DNA of 64,000 nucleotides from Trichlorobacter ammonificans (GCF_933509905.1 NZ_OW150024.1:670001-734000); one strand, 5' to 3'. Shown: positions 9,327-18,081, numbered from the stretch's first letter. The notes: a model not told the origin generated them from the letters alone. A program made the numbers and translations.

Positions 9327-10196
9327 ATGCCGGAGGTGGTCGGTCGCTTTGCCCCTTCCCCCACCGGACCGTTGCATACCGGTTCCCTGGTAGCGGCGGT
9401 GGGGAGTTGGCTGGCGGCAAAACAGGCCGGAGGGCGGTGGCTGTTGCGTATCGACAACCTGGATCGTCCCCGTTGCCGGCCGGAGTTCGAGGATGACATC
9501 CTGCGCACCCTGGAGCGGTTCGGTCTGGAATGGGATGGACCGATCAGCCGACAAAGCGACCATGGGGAAGCGTACGCTGCAGCTTTTGGACGGTTACGGG
9601 AGCTGGGGACCGTGTATCCCTGCGGTTGCAGCCGCGCCGAGATTGCCCGACTGGCGTCGGCACCCCATCCCGGCGAGGAGGTTCCCTATCCCGGGACCTG
9701 CAGAAACGGGTTGGCACCGGGGAGAACTGCCCGTGCCTGGCGGGTGCGGACCGCGGGGGTGACGGTACACTTTGACGACCTGCGCCACGGCACTATCGTG
9801 ACCGACCTGGGCGCAACCGGCGATTTCGTGGTGAAGCGGGTGGAGGGGTTCTTTGCCTACCAGTTGGCGGTGGTGGTGGACGACTGGTTGACCGGTGTCA
9901 ACCAGGTGGTGCGGGGGGATGATCTTCTTGATTCAACGCCGCGTCAGGTGCTGCTGCACCAGCTGTTGGACTGGCCGCTGCCGCACTACGGCCACTTGCC
10001 GCTGGTGACCGCTCCCGACGGCGGCAAGCTGAGCAAGCGGGACAACCCCGTGTCGCTGGCAGCCGGACTGGCGCCGGGGCAGGAATCGAAGCTCCTGGCC
10101 TGGGCCTTGCGGTTTCTGGGGCGCAAACCGCCAGCGCTTCTGGAGGGAACGCCCTGTCGCGAACTCCTGGCCTGGGCCTGCGGAGAGGGGAGTTGA
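9327..10196 (+). CDS. gluQ: Glutamyl-Q tRNA(Asp) synthetase
   Basis: GluQ-RS attaches glutamate to the queuosine base of tRNA(Asp). The 289-residue protein resembles the catalytic half of GluRS without the anticodon-binding domain. It has FAPSPTGPLHTGS (HIGH region), a zinc-site segment CGCSRAEIARL with a later YPGTC, and KLSKRDN (KMSKS region). The ATG at 9327 is chosen because GGAG at 9316-9319 lies 7 nt upstream; the GTG at 9321 would be too close. It is the last gene of the operon and is followed by a terminator. Confidence 0.93.
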   Translation: MPEVVGRFAPSPTGPLHTGSLVAAVGSWLAAKQAGGRWLLRIDNLDRPRCRPEFEDDILRTLERFGLEWDGPISRQSDHGEAYAAAFGRLRELGTVYPCGCSRAEIARLASAPHPGEEVPYPGTCRNGLAPGRTARAWRVRTAGVTVHFDDLRHGTIVTDLGATGDFVVKRVEGFFAYQLAVVVDDWLTGVNQVVRGDDLLDSTPRQVLLHQLLDWPLPHYGHLPLVTAPDGGKLSKRDNPVSLAAGLAPGQESKLLAWALRFLGRKPPALLEGTPCRELLAWACGEGS

Positions 10197-10223
10197 CGGT
10201 GCTGAGTCAGCGATTCAGAACGG

Positions 10224-10255
10224 AAAAGGGGTACACCGTACGGTGTACCCCTTTT
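10224..10255. terminator. Bidirectional terminator, perfect 32-bp palindrome
   Basis: The run AAAAGGGGTACACCGT is followed directly by its exact reverse complement, giving a 32-bp perfect palindrome that ends in TTTT on both strands. It lies 27 nt after gluQ-RS and 8 nt beyond the 3' end of the oppositely oriented tRNA-Phe, so it can end both transcripts. Confidence 0.85.
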
Positions 10256-10263
10256 ATTGTACA

Positions 10264-10339
10264 TGGTGCCCAGAGCCGGAATCGAACCAGCGACACGTGG
10301 ATTTTCAGTCCACTGCTCTACCGACTGAGCTATCTGGGC
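10264..10339 (-). tRNA. tRNA-Phe (anticodon GAA), CCA encoded
   Basis: The 76-nt minus-strand gene folds as a full cloverleaf. Acceptor GCCCAGA pairs with TCTGGGC, discriminator A is followed by encoded CCA, the D arm is GCTCAGTCGGTAGAGC, the anticodon stem-loop is GTGGACTGAAAATCCAC with GAA at the anticodon, and the T arm carries GTTCGATTC. A consensus promoter lies upstream. Confidence 0.97.
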
Positions 10340-10353
10340 AAGAAGAGTTACTT

Positions 10354-10382
10354 TGTATAGGCGATGAGTCGCTGTTTGTCAA
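10354..10382 (-). promoter_or_regulatory. Sigma-70 promoter of tRNA-Phe
   Basis: On the minus strand TTGACA (10377-10382) and TATACA (10354-10359) are separated by exactly 17 bp. The -10 lies 14 nt upstream of the mature tRNA 5' end. Confidence 0.85.
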
Positions 10383-10398
10383 TATAAAAGTGATGCCT

Positions 10399-11019
10399 TT
10401 AACGGGGGAGGTCGTATTCGCCGGGAGGAATGGTGTCGGATACCAGCAGATAGCGGAACTGGTTGACCAATCGGTAGGTGATTCCCCAGAGCACCGGTTT
10501 CGCGGGATGGAGGTGAATGGCGGGAACCTTGAATGTGCGTCCTTCGAAGCTTACCGGCTGGATGATCTGATGTTCTGCGGCCGTCAGGTGTTCAAAGGTC
10601 ACCCAGAACGCTTCACGGATTTCCGATGAAAGTACCGGTACCGGCGTCTCCTGAAGGCCGTAGACGAAGCAGGAAACCCGTACCGGTAAATTATGACCCA
10701 CGATATCGGACAGCCGCCCCAGAAAGAGTGCGCTGGTCAGGTCAATTCCCACTTCTTCCATGGTTTCACGTTCTGCCGTGTGCTGCAGGCTCAGGTCCTG
10801 CGGTTCGACACCGCCACCGGGGAAGGCGATATTGCCGGACCAGGGATCGTCGGGATGGTGGGATCGCTGGATGAAGAACAGCTCAAGTCCCGTTATCCCC
10901 TGGCGCAGGATCAGGGCAACGGCGGCCGGCTTCCGGTCGTGAGGTGGAGAGAGCACCGGTTGCGTCCGCTTCAGGCGATGCAGAATTTCTTCGTAGCGGA
11001 ACTGAATCAACGACATCAT
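10399..11019 (-). CDS. Nudix hydrolase (CoA pyrophosphatase-like, NudL type)
   Basis: The 206-residue protein has a Nudix box (GGGVEPQDLSLQHTAERETMEEVGIDL region, with the REx2EE core) preceded by WSGNIAFPGG. This is the arrangement seen in CoA-pyrophosphatase-like members such as NudL. It would cleave a nucleoside diphosphate derivative. Two adjacent ATGs are possible starts (11019 and 11016); the second has better spacing from AAGG. It lies upstream of tRNA-Phe on the same strand. The exact substrate is uncertain. Confidence 0.82.
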   Translation of the reverse strand: MMSLIQFRYEEILHRLKRTQPVLSPPHDRKPAAVALILRQGITGLELFFIQRSHHPDDPWSGNIAFPGGGVEPQDLSLQHTAERETMEEVGIDLTSALFLGRLSDIVGHNLPVRVSCFVYGLQETPVPVLSSEIREAFWVTFEHLTAAEHQIIQPVSFEGRTFKVPAIHLHPAKPVLWGITYRLVNQFRYLLVSDTIPPGEYDLPR

Positions 11020-11068
11020 GGACCTTACTGCACACTGACACTGACTGTTGTCACCAGCGCAGGGCCTG

Positions 11069-13489
11069 TCAGGAGAGTTGCGTATTTATGGCTTTTGCCA
11101 GCATTGCCCGGATCTGATCCACGGTGACCGGCTTGGGCAGGTAATCATCCATACCGGCAGCCAGGAAGCGCTCGCGATCACCGTTCATTGCGTAGGCGGT
11201 CAGGGCGATGATCGGGATCCGTCTGTCGCTGCCGGCTTCGGCGGACCGGATGGCAGCCGTTGCCTGCATCCCGTCCATGACCGGCATCTGGATATCCATC
11301 AGGATCAGGTCGAACGCTTCTTCCCGCCAGACTTCCACCGCCTGCTGGCCGTTTACGGCAAAGCGGATGCGGTGGCCGTCCATCCGCAGAATTGCTTCCA
11401 GCATCTTGCTGTTCACCACCGAGTCCTCTGCCACCAGAATTTTCAGGCGTCGGATCGGTCCGGCAGCGGTTTCTACGGTGACCTCATCCGCGCCGGCCGT
11501 CATTCTGCCGTACCGTTCGCAGGGGATGGTGCAGGTAAAGGTGCTGCCTTCCCCCGGTGTGCTCTGAACCGTGACGTTCCCCCCCATCATTTCGGCAAGA
11601 AGGCGCGAAATGGCCAGACCAAGGCCGGTACCGCCGTACTTGCGCGTTGTAGTGAGGTCCTCCTGCTCAAAGGGGCTGAAAATCCGCTCAAGATTCTGGG
11701 GCATGATCCCCTTGCCGGTATCGCTGACGATCAGGGAAAGCGCAATGCGGCCGTCGGCGGAGGGGGCGCCTGCCAGACGCAGCCGAATGGTACCGTGTTC
11801 GGTGAATTTGACGGCGTTGGAGAGCAGGTTGGTGGCGATTTGCTGGATACGTGCCGGATCGGCCACAAGGCAGTCCGGCAGGTCGTGAGAGAGGGAAACC
11901 TCGAACTGCAGTCCCTTGTCCCTGATCATGGCCGTGAACATCCGTTCCAGGTGACGCATCAGCATGCGCGGTTCGAACGGTACCGGTTTGATGGTCAGTT
12001 TGCCGGCTTCAATACGGGAAAGGTCCAGCACGTCACTGATGATTTCCAGCAGATTGTTGGCCGCAGCTACGGCATCCCGGGAGAGCTCCTTCAGCTCTCC
12101 CGGCGGAAGCTGCTCAGCCAGCAGCGAGTTGATGCCGACGATGGCGTTCAGGGGGGTGCGGATTTCATGACTCATGTTGGCCAGGAAGAGACTCTTGGTC
12201 TCATTGGCCGTTTCGGCAGCCTGTCGTGCCAGCAGCAGCTTGCTTTCCACCTCTTTCAGCTCAGTGATGTCGGTACCGACACTGAGCATCTCGGAAACCG
12301 TTCCCTGCTGGTCGGAAATCGGGTGGTTGGTCCAGGAAACCCAGACCAGTCTGCCGTCCTTGGTGATGTTCTGGTTGGTGTTCTGCTGGAAATCGTCCGG
12401 GTTCTCGAAGATATCGTGCAGCATGAGGAGCAGGTTTTTGCCGTCCGCCTGCTGTTTCGGCACGATGGTACCCTGAACCGGTTTTCCCAGCAGCTCGTTG
12501 CTTGAAAACCCGAAAAAACGCAACCCGTAGTCGTTGATGAAGGTGATGGTACCGTCCCGTTTCCAGCGCAGAATGACGCTGTTGGCCGACTGCACCAGTT
12601 CGCGGTACTGCGCTTCGCTGAGCTGCAACTGGGCGGTCTTGCGATTGACCATGCCCCGCAGCCACCAGTTTGAGGCCAGCAGGAGCATCAGGATTATCAG
12701 GGCAGCAGAGAGACCTATGATCAGGTACTTCATAGCCAGCCGTTTTTCCTCGGGAACACCGAGCCAGTCCTGCTCGATCTTCTCCAGTTCCTCGGGGGGG
12801 ATCTGCCGGAATCCCTGGTTGACCAGTGTCAGCAGCTCCTGGTTGCCTTTGGCGACTGCCCGGTGGAGCTGCCCGGTATACAGAGGCGCGGTTTTACGAA
12901 ACTGCGAGACAATACCGAACTTGTTCAGAAAATAGGACGCTGCCGGTTGATCGGCCGAAAAGACGCTAACCTTGTGCTCGGCTGCTGCACGGATGATTGC
13001 TTCATAGCTGGGGTAGGTGGCGAGAGCGGTGATATCGTGGCGGTGGAGAAATTCAATGACCGCGTCACCCTCCTTGACCGCTACGGTAAAGCCTTTCAGG
13101 GAGGAGGCGTCGCGTATGCCGCTGAGCTCGGCAGCATAGTAAACCGGCACGTCGATGGTCTGATAGGGGGGGGTAAAATCGTAGTATTTGAGCCGTTCGT
13201 CGGTTTTGAAGATGGTGTCGATGACGTCGAACTCTCCTGCACGCATCCTGCGCTGGGCCTCGGCCCACGGCATCGGGTGCAGTTCGGCTTTGACACCGGT
13301 TTTTTGCTCCCAGAGGCGCCATTGATCCACCAGGATACCGTGGGGCCTGCCGTCGTCCGCTTTGAAAATGAACGGCGGATAGTTGTCGTCCATGACCACC
13401 CGGATGGAGGACGGCGCCGCCTGTGCCGCAACAGCCCAGAGCAGCAGTACGGTCAGGCACGGTATGAGGCGCAGCGCCAGTTTGATCAC
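11069..13489 (-). CDS. Hybrid sensor histidine kinase with periplasmic solute-binding sensor
   Basis: An 806-residue membrane kinase. Order: signal peptide (1-25), a periplasmic solute-binding family 3 domain to about residue 245, one membrane helix (LIIGLSAALIILMLLL, about 252-275), a PAS domain (YRELVQSANSVILRW), HisKA with phospho-histidine in SHEIRTPLNAIVG, HATPase_c (DTGKGI, GTGLGLAISR), and a C-terminal receiver (VAEDSV, ILMDIQMPVMDG, phospho-Asp in the latter). Its architecture is like BvgS-type kinases with a single binding domain. It starts with GTG overlapping the stop of the YihY gene. The ligand and output partner are unknown. Confidence 0.9.
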   Translation of the reverse strand: MIKLALRLIPCLTVLLLWAVAAQAAPSSIRVVMDDNYPPFIFKADDGRPHGILVDQWRLWEQKTGVKAELHPMPWAEAQRRMRAGEFDVIDTIFKTDERLKYYDFTPPYQTIDVPVYYAAELSGIRDASSLKGFTVAVKEGDAVIEFLHRHDITALATYPSYEAIIRAAAEHKVSVFSADQPAASYFLNKFGIVSQFRKTAPLYTGQLHRAVAKGNQELLTLVNQGFRQIPPEELEKIEQDWLGVPEEKRLAMKYLIIGLSAALIILMLLLASNWWLRGMVNRKTAQLQLSEAQYRELVQSANSVILRWKRDGTITFINDYGLRFFGFSSNELLGKPVQGTIVPKQQADGKNLLLMLHDIFENPDDFQQNTNQNITKDGRLVWVSWTNHPISDQQGTVSEMLSVGTDITELKEVESKLLLARQAAETANETKSLFLANMSHEIRTPLNAIVGINSLLAEQLPPGELKELSRDAVAAANNLLEIISDVLDLSRIEAGKLTIKPVPFEPRMLMRHLERMFTAMIRDKGLQFEVSLSHDLPDCLVADPARIQQIATNLLSNAVKFTEHGTIRLRLAGAPSADGRIALSLIVSDTGKGIMPQNLERIFSPFEQEDLTTTRKYGGTGLGLAISRLLAEMMGGNVTVQSTPGEGSTFTCTIPCERYGRMTAGADEVTVETAAGPIRRLKILVAEDSVVNSKMLEAILRMDGHRIRFAVNGQQAVEVWREEAFDLILMDIQMPVMDGMQATAAIRSAEAGSDRRIPIIALTAYAMNGDRERFLAAGMDDYLPKPVTVDQIRAMLAKAINTQLS

Positions 13490-14358
13490 GGAGAAGTCTC
13501 ACTTTGCGATGATTTATGGCCATGCTGGTGCAGCATGGCCAACTCCAGTCCCAGAAGGACAATAATCCAGCTCAGGTAGATCCAGACCAGCAGGAACGGC
13601 AGGGCCGCCAGTGCGCCGTACACGGCGTTGTTACGGGTAACGCCGAACTGAAAGTGAAAATAGCCCCAGTGCGCCGCCTGCCAGGCAAAGCCGGCCACCG
13701 TCCCCCCGATGGCGGCGGAGCGCAGGGAAACGCAGGCGTTGGGGACAAACCGGTACAACAGTATCAGGCTGAGGATGATCACGATATAGGGCACCAGTCT
13801 GAAAAAGAGCAAAACCGGCTCAGCCAGCAGCGTCTCCTCGATCAGCCGGCGTACCAGCCATTGGCTCTGCAGCAGCGAGGTCATGGTCATCAGCAATGCC
13901 AGTATCGACGGTCCCGCCAATGCAATGGTCAGGTACTCCACCAGCAGCCGCCAGAAGGGGCGTGTTTCCCGGGCCTCGCAGATCTGGTTGAAGGCGCCGG
14001 TAATGCTGTCCATGATCAGCAGCACCATGACCAGCAGGAACAAAAAGCCGACCACCCCGACCGACGCCGTATTGGCATTGCGGATATACTCCATGATCCG
14101 CAGCGCCACGTCATGGGAGTTGCCGGCCAGTTGGTGCAGGACCAGCGGTGCAATGCCATCCTGCAGTCCCATCCCCTTGAGCAGGGAAAAGGCCAGGGCA
14201 AGAAAGGGCACCAGCGACAGCAGGGTGGTGTAGGTAAGCGCCGATGCCCAGAGCAGAAGATTATGCCGACAGAGTTGCCCTCCCAGGAATTTGAGTGTTG
14301 CGAGGCACGACGCCAGCGACGGTGGCAGGTGCATTCCCGTGAACCGAGGGACGGTCAT
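13486..14358 (-). CDS. YihY/BrkB family inner-membrane protein
   Basis: The roughly 290-residue protein has about six hydrophobic segments (for example LLLWASALTYTTLLSLVPFLALAFSL, VGFLFLLVMVLLIM, IVIILSLILLY, FLLVWIYLSWIIVLLGLELA). The family signature SALTYTTLLSLVP is clear. Function of the family is not settled. The ATG at 14358 is preferred to a GTG two codons upstream. It overlaps the sensor kinase gene by 4 bp and follows the hydrolase gene by 15 nt, so it is part of the tpx-hydrolase-yihY-kinase operon. Confidence 0.85.
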   Translation of the reverse strand: MTVPRFTGMHLPPSLASCLATLKFLGGQLCRHNLLLWASALTYTTLLSLVPFLALAFSLLKGMGLQDGIAPLVLHQLAGNSHDVALRIMEYIRNANTASVGVVGFLFLLVMVLLIMDSITGAFNQICEARETRPFWRLLVEYLTIALAGPSILALLMTMTSLLQSQWLVRRLIEETLLAEPVLLFFRLVPYIVIILSLILLYRFVPNACVSLRSAAIGGTVAGFAWQAAHWGYFHFQFGVTRNNAVYGALAALPFLLVWIYLSWIIVLLGLELAMLHQHGHKSSQSETSP

Positions 14359-14373
14359 TGGCACCGGCTCCGT

Positions 14374-15216
14374 TCAGCAGCTGCACAGCACGGTGTCGGT
14401 ATTCAGCGGCGTGGGTGCAGTATCCCGCAGAAATTCAAGCAGGGCGCGGTTGAATTCAAGCGGACGTTCGAGATTCACCAAGTGCCCCGCCTCCGGGATG
14501 ACGACCAGTCGGCTGTTCGTAATGCCGGAGGCAATCATGCGACTGTGCTCGGGCGGGATGGCCCGGTCCTCTGCGGCGCCGATGACCAGTGTGGGCATGG
14601 TGACGGTTGCCAGCAGCGGCGTCGCATCACTGCGCGCGGCCATAGCCAAGAGGCCCGCGGTGAGCCCCGCAGTTGACGTCCTCACCATCCAGCCGTAGAC
14701 CTCTTCTGCCAACCGTGGCCGGCTGTTGCGCAGTTCCGGCGGAAGCAGGAGGTCAAGGAACGGGTCGGCCACCGCCTGGGGGCCCTGGTGCTGCGCTTCC
14801 TGCACAAGCTGGCGTCGGCGCTGCCGTCCGGCCTCGTCGTCGGGGAGGCTGCGGGTGACGGCAAAGACCGCAGCGGATAGGCGCCGGGAAAATCGCTCCA
14901 GCAGGTTGAAGAGCACATAGCCACCCATGGACATGCCGACGCCCACCACGTGGTCGACTGCAAGATGGTCAAGCAGCTCGATCAGGTCGTCGGCATAACG
15001 GTCGACAGCGGCGACAGCGCTGCTGGCGTCGCTGTCGCCGAACCCCCGCAGGTCGGGAGCAATAACCCGATACCCCGCTGCGGTCAGGGCGGATATCTGC
15101 GGCCGCCAGAGGAGGCGACACAAGGGAAAGCCATGAATCAGCAGCACGCACGGCCCGCTGCCCACATCATCCCATACCAGGGTGCTGCCCCCTATCAGGG
15201 CGGACCGGGTCGGCAT
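14374..15216 (-). CDS. Alpha/beta-fold hydrolase
   Basis: A 280-residue alpha/beta hydrolase with an oxyanion segment LIHGFPL, DLRGFGDSD, nucleophile elbow GMSMGG (Ser), acid region IGAAEDRAIPPEH, and catalytic His in EAGHLVN. The substrate cannot be named. The ATG directly follows AGGAG and is only 3 nt from the tpx stop, so initiation may depend on coupling to tpx. The C-terminus carries an unusual LCSC tail. Confidence 0.85.
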   Translation of the reverse strand: MPTRSALIGGSTLVWDDVGSGPCVLLIHGFPLCRLLWRPQISALTAAGYRVIAPDLRGFGDSDASSAVAAVDRYADDLIELLDHLAVDHVVGVGMSMGGYVLFNLLERFSRRLSAAVFAVTRSLPDDEAGRQRRRQLVQEAQHQGPQAVADPFLDLLLPPELRNSRPRLAEEVYGWMVRTSTAGLTAGLLAMAARSDATPLLATVTMPTLVIGAAEDRAIPPEHSRMIASGITNSRLVVIPEAGHLVNLERPLEFNRALLEFLRDTAPTPLNTDTVLCSC

Positions 15217-15219
15217 CTC

Positions 15220-15735
15220 CTAGAGCAGTGCCCGGACGGCGTCCAGTACCGCCGCGTAGTCCGGTTCCTGGGTGACTTCCGGCACCTGCTGGACGTAGCG
15301 GATGGTGTCGGTGGCATCCACGATGAAAATGCAGCGGGACAACAGCAGCAGCTCCTTGATCAGCACACCGTAGTTCAGGCCGAAGGAGCGGTCGCGGTAG
15401 TCGGACAACGTGACGACCCGGTCGATGCCGGCAGCGCCGCACCAGCGTTTCTGGGCAAAGGGAAGGTCAAGGCTGATGGTCAGCAGGACGACATTGTCCG
15501 GCAGGTTGGCCGCTTCCTGATTGAAACGACGGGTCTCCGTATCACAGACCGGGGTGTCCAGCGAGGGGACGGCGCTGATGATCCGGATTTTTCCCGCGCT
15601 GCTGGCCAGGGAAACCGGTGCCAGTGCGGTGTCCACCACGCTGAAGTCAGGGGCTCTGTCGCCGACCTTGAGGGCGGGACCCAGCAGGGTGAAGGGATTT
15701 CCTTTGAAGGTGATCACACCGGTACGTTCGTTCAT
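15220..15735 (-). CDS. tpx: Thiol peroxidase (Tpx-type peroxiredoxin)
   Basis: Tpx reduces hydrogen peroxide and alkyl hydroperoxides with electrons from thioredoxin. The 171-residue protein has the peroxidatic cysteine in PSLDTPVCDTETRRFN and the resolving cysteine in KRWCGAAGI, the usual atypical 2-Cys arrangement. The ATG at 15735 has GGAGG 5 nt upstream. It heads the operon tpx > hydrolase > yihY > hybrid kinase. A sigma-70 promoter and a nearby FNR-like site lie upstream. Confidence 0.94.
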   Translation of the reverse strand: MNERTGVITFKGNPFTLLGPALKVGDRAPDFSVVDTALAPVSLASSAGKIRIISAVPSLDTPVCDTETRRFNQEAANLPDNVVLLTISLDLPFAQKRWCGAAGIDRVVTLSDYRDRSFGLNYGVLIKELLLLSRCIFIVDATDTIRYVQQVPEVTQEPDYAAVLDAVRALL

Positions 15736-15776
15736 GCTTTCCTCCGGATACATATGAGTCTGGTATACTGACCGTA

Positions 15777-15804
15777 AGAATACGACCCTGCACCGTGTTG
15801 TCAA
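15777..15804 (-). promoter_or_regulatory. Sigma-70 promoter of tpx
   Basis: On the minus strand -35 TTGACA (15799-15804) and -10 TATTCT (15777-15782) are 16 bp apart. They lie about 40-70 nt before the tpx ATG. Confidence 0.7.
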
Positions 15805-15819
15805 GCCGTTTAACGGTTA

Positions 15820-15833
15820 TTGACCTGCATCAA
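15820..15833. promoter_or_regulatory. FNR/CRP-type binding site
   Basis: TTGAC-CTGC-ATCAA matches 9 of 10 defined positions of the FNR consensus TTGAT-N4-ATCAA. It sits between divergent tpx and cupin genes, 16 bp behind the tpx -35 and 72 bp before the cupin ATG. Confidence 0.45.
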
Positions 15834-15905
15834 TGAAATGTCCGCCAAGAAGCGTAGGATGACTATCACGGTACGAGAACGTAACAACGAAAAGGAGCCC
15901 ACGCC

Positions 15906-16238
15906 ATGAGTGAACAGAGTGAAAGCCTTATCGGCCGCGCCATGACCATGCGTGAACTGGTCACCTGTCAACCCGGCTCGGTGGTCAGCCGGACGTTGAT
16001 TGACAAGAAAATCGGTACGTTGACCCTTTTTGCCTTTGCCCAGGGGCAGGGCCTTTCCGAGCATACGGCCCCCTACGATGCCTTTGTGCAGGTGCTGGAG
16101 GGAACCGGGAGGATCACCATTAACGGAGAGGATCACCAGGTTGGCGAAGGACAGATGATCATCATGCCGGCCAACGTGCCCCACAGCCTGCGGGCCGAGG
16201 TACCGTTCAAGATGCTGCTGGTAATGATACGCGCCTGA
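15906..16238 (+). CDS. Cupin-domain protein
   Basis: A 110-residue single-domain cupin. The first motif region is GLSEHTAPYDAFVQVLEGTGRITINGE and the second is VGEGQMIIMPANVPHSLRAE. Metal ligands look partly conserved (His in SEH, Glu and the final His in VPHSL). No activity can be named. AAGGAG lies upstream of the ATG. It is transcribed away from tpx. Confidence 0.83.
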   Translation: MSEQSESLIGRAMTMRELVTCQPGSVVSRTLIDKKIGTLTLFAFAQGQGLSEHTAPYDAFVQVLEGTGRITINGEDHQVGEGQMIIMPANVPHSLRAEVPFKMLLVMIRA

Positions 16239-16298
16239 TGCCGGGCCCATGGCACGGCGTCTGCTCCGGCGGCGTGTCATGGGAGTCCGGCGGGAATG

Positions 16299-16940
16299 TC
16301 AGCCAGGCATTAATTCCGCGGAGGCGACTTTTTCGTCCAGGCAGGCGACAGTGTTTTTCTGCATCACCTTGATTTCGCCGGTGTCCACGTCGTAGATCCA
16401 GCCGTGGGTGGTCAGCTTGCCCTCCAGGATGGCACGACGGACAAAGGGATACTCCATCAGGTGTTCCAGCTGGAGTCGCACGTTTTCCTCTTCTACCAGA
16501 CGGCGCCGTTGCGCTTCCGGCACCTGCAGGCGCAGGGAGCGCAGCCGCTCGTCCACCCGTTCCAGGGCCTTATAGGCGTTGTTCAGCCAGATCGGCACGT
16601 AACGGTCTTCCGGGCTCTCGTGCATCAGGGCGTTGATGGCGCCGCAGTTGTAATGACCGCAAATGACCACATCGGGAATATTCAGGTGATTGATGGAGAA
16701 CTCCAGCACCGCGGACAGGCTCCAGTCGTTGATGGCCACGATGTTGCCGACGTTGCGCAGGGTGAAGACTTCCCCGGCTCTGGTTTGGGTGATGGTGTTG
16801 ACTGGTACCCGCGAATCGGAGCAGCCGATCCAGAGCACGGTGGGCCGCTGGTTTTTCGCCAGTTCCGCGAAATATTCCTTTTCTTTTTCGAAGGTATCCC
16901 GCACGAACCGTTTGTTGCCTTCCAGCAGCATGGTGATCAT
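16299..16940 (-). CDS. Beta-class carbonic anhydrase
   Basis: The zinc enzyme hydrates CO2 to bicarbonate. The 213-residue protein has the ligand and active-site motifs CSDSRVP (Cys, Asp-Arg dyad) and HYNCGAI (His, Cys), spaced as in beta carbonic anhydrases. The ATG at 16940 has GGAGG 7 nt upstream. It follows the isochorismatase-like gene by 23 nt on the same strand, so the two are probably co-transcribed. Confidence 0.93.
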   Translation of the reverse strand: MITMLLEGNKRFVRDTFEKEKEYFAELAKNQRPTVLWIGCSDSRVPVNTITQTRAGEVFTLRNVGNIVAINDWSLSAVLEFSINHLNIPDVVICGHYNCGAINALMHESPEDRYVPIWLNNAYKALERVDERLRSLRLQVPEAQRRRLVEEENVRLQLEHLMEYPFVRRAILEGKLTTHGWIYDVDTGEIKVMQKNTVACLDEKVASAELMPG

Positions 16941-16963
16941 GGTCGGACCTCCGTCTGTCGGGA

Positions 16964-17533
16964 TCAGCGCACCAGCTTGGACAGCTTCCTGAACGATTCC
17001 GTGCCGGCAACTTTCATCCACTGAAACAGCACCGCTTCGGTGCAGGTCGCCACCCCTCCCGCCTGCTGCATGATTTCCAGCGCGGTCTGCCAGTTTCGGC
17101 GGGCACGGCTCATCACGGCATCACGCACCACGTGGACGGTGTAGCCGGCATCCAGCAGTTCGAGGGCGCTCTGCAAGACGCAGACATGGGTCTCCATGCC
17201 GGTGATGATGATCTGGCGGCGTCCCATGGCGCGAAGCGTGTCCGTAAAATCCGTGGAGCCGCAGCAACCGAAGCTCATCTTCTCGAAGCGGGGCGCTTCA
17301 CCGGCCTTTGCCAGCAGTTCCGGCACGGTTTCTCCCAGTCCCTTCACGTACTGCTCGGTAATCATCACCGGAATCTGCAATTCGGCGGCAGCCTCCAGCA
17401 GAATGCCGGTATTGGCGGTCAACTGCTCCAGAACCTGCTGGTCCATGGCCTTGCAGAGTCGTTCCTGAACATCAATGACCAGCAGTACCGACTGTTCCGC
17501 ACTGAGAAAAAAACGTTCCCGTATCGTTGTCAT
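16964..17533 (-). CDS. Isochorismatase-like cysteine hydrolase
   Basis: A 189-residue protein of the isochorismatase/nicotinamidase superfamily. The catalytic Asp is in VLLVIDVQERL, and the nucleophile Cys is in GMETHVCVLQSALEL with its usual cis-peptide context. It is closer to YcaC-like members than to true isochorismatases because no EntB-type domain is present. GGAG lies upstream of the ATG at 17533. The substrate is unknown. Confidence 0.85.
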   Translation of the reverse strand: MTTIRERFFLSAEQSVLLVIDVQERLCKAMDQQVLEQLTANTGILLEAAAELQIPVMITEQYVKGLGETVPELLAKAGEAPRFEKMSFGCCGSTDFTDTLRAMGRRQIIITGMETHVCVLQSALELLDAGYTVHVVRDAVMSRARRNWQTALEIMQQAGGVATCTEAVLFQWMKVAGTESFRKLSKLVR

Positions 17534-17629
17534 GGGTTTCTCCTCTGTAGTTGGAGCGATGGTGAGGAAGCTGTTTCCTGCGGGCAAGCATAGGAGGTTC
17601 GCTGTGTCCCGGTCAAGCAAAATAACGTT

Positions 17630-17947
17630 TTATTGCAAGGTGCCGCCGCACGACACTGCCATGTCGTGAACCAGCACGAACGGCTGGACCACCATGATCG
17701 AGAAAAGCCGTGCCGGTTCCCGCTCCCAGGCGGCAGCCTGCTCCGGCGTGGGCTTGGCGATAAGTCGAGAACCCAGCCATGCCTGGATGGCGGCGGTGTC
17801 ATCCGCAGCGATGCGGTCGGCCACCTCAACCAGCTCCAATGCTGGATTCACCAGGATCAGTACCCCCCGGTCGTGGTGGGGACGCAACCAGTGCCAGGGA
17901 ACATTTTCAAACGGCTCCGACAGGTTCAGCTCGTCCTGTGACGACAT
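17630..17947 (-). CDS. DUF2288 family protein
   Basis: A 105-residue soluble protein with the pattern LVNPALELVEVADRIAADDTAAIQAWL and a C-terminal MVVQPFVLVHD, which I recognise as the DUF2288 family. Its function is unknown. The ATG at 17947 is chosen because GGAGG lies 5 nt upstream; a longer reading from 18019 has no such site. Confidence 0.75.
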   Translation of the reverse strand: MSSQDELNLSEPFENVPWHWLRPHHDRGVLILVNPALELVEVADRIAADDTAAIQAWLGSRLIAKPTPEQAAAWEREPARLFSIMVVQPFVLVHDMAVSCGGTLQ

Positions 17948-18038
17948 GTCGTCCTCCGGAAATTTAGATTGGTTTTCCTGCGCCGGCAGGCTGTACTGCT
18001 CGATAAGGACTTGAATCATCCGTCATTTCCTATTAAAT

Positions 18039-18057
18039 GTGAAGAGATAACCTTCAC
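18039..18057. repeat. Inverted repeat GTGAAG-N7-CTTCAC
   Basis: A perfect 6-bp inverted repeat lies 24 nt before the DUF4388 gene. It may be an operator or a leader hairpin that affects translation. No regulator can be assigned. Confidence 0.35.
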
Positions 18058-18081
18058 GGCGATGATCAAGGAGCCTTACCC

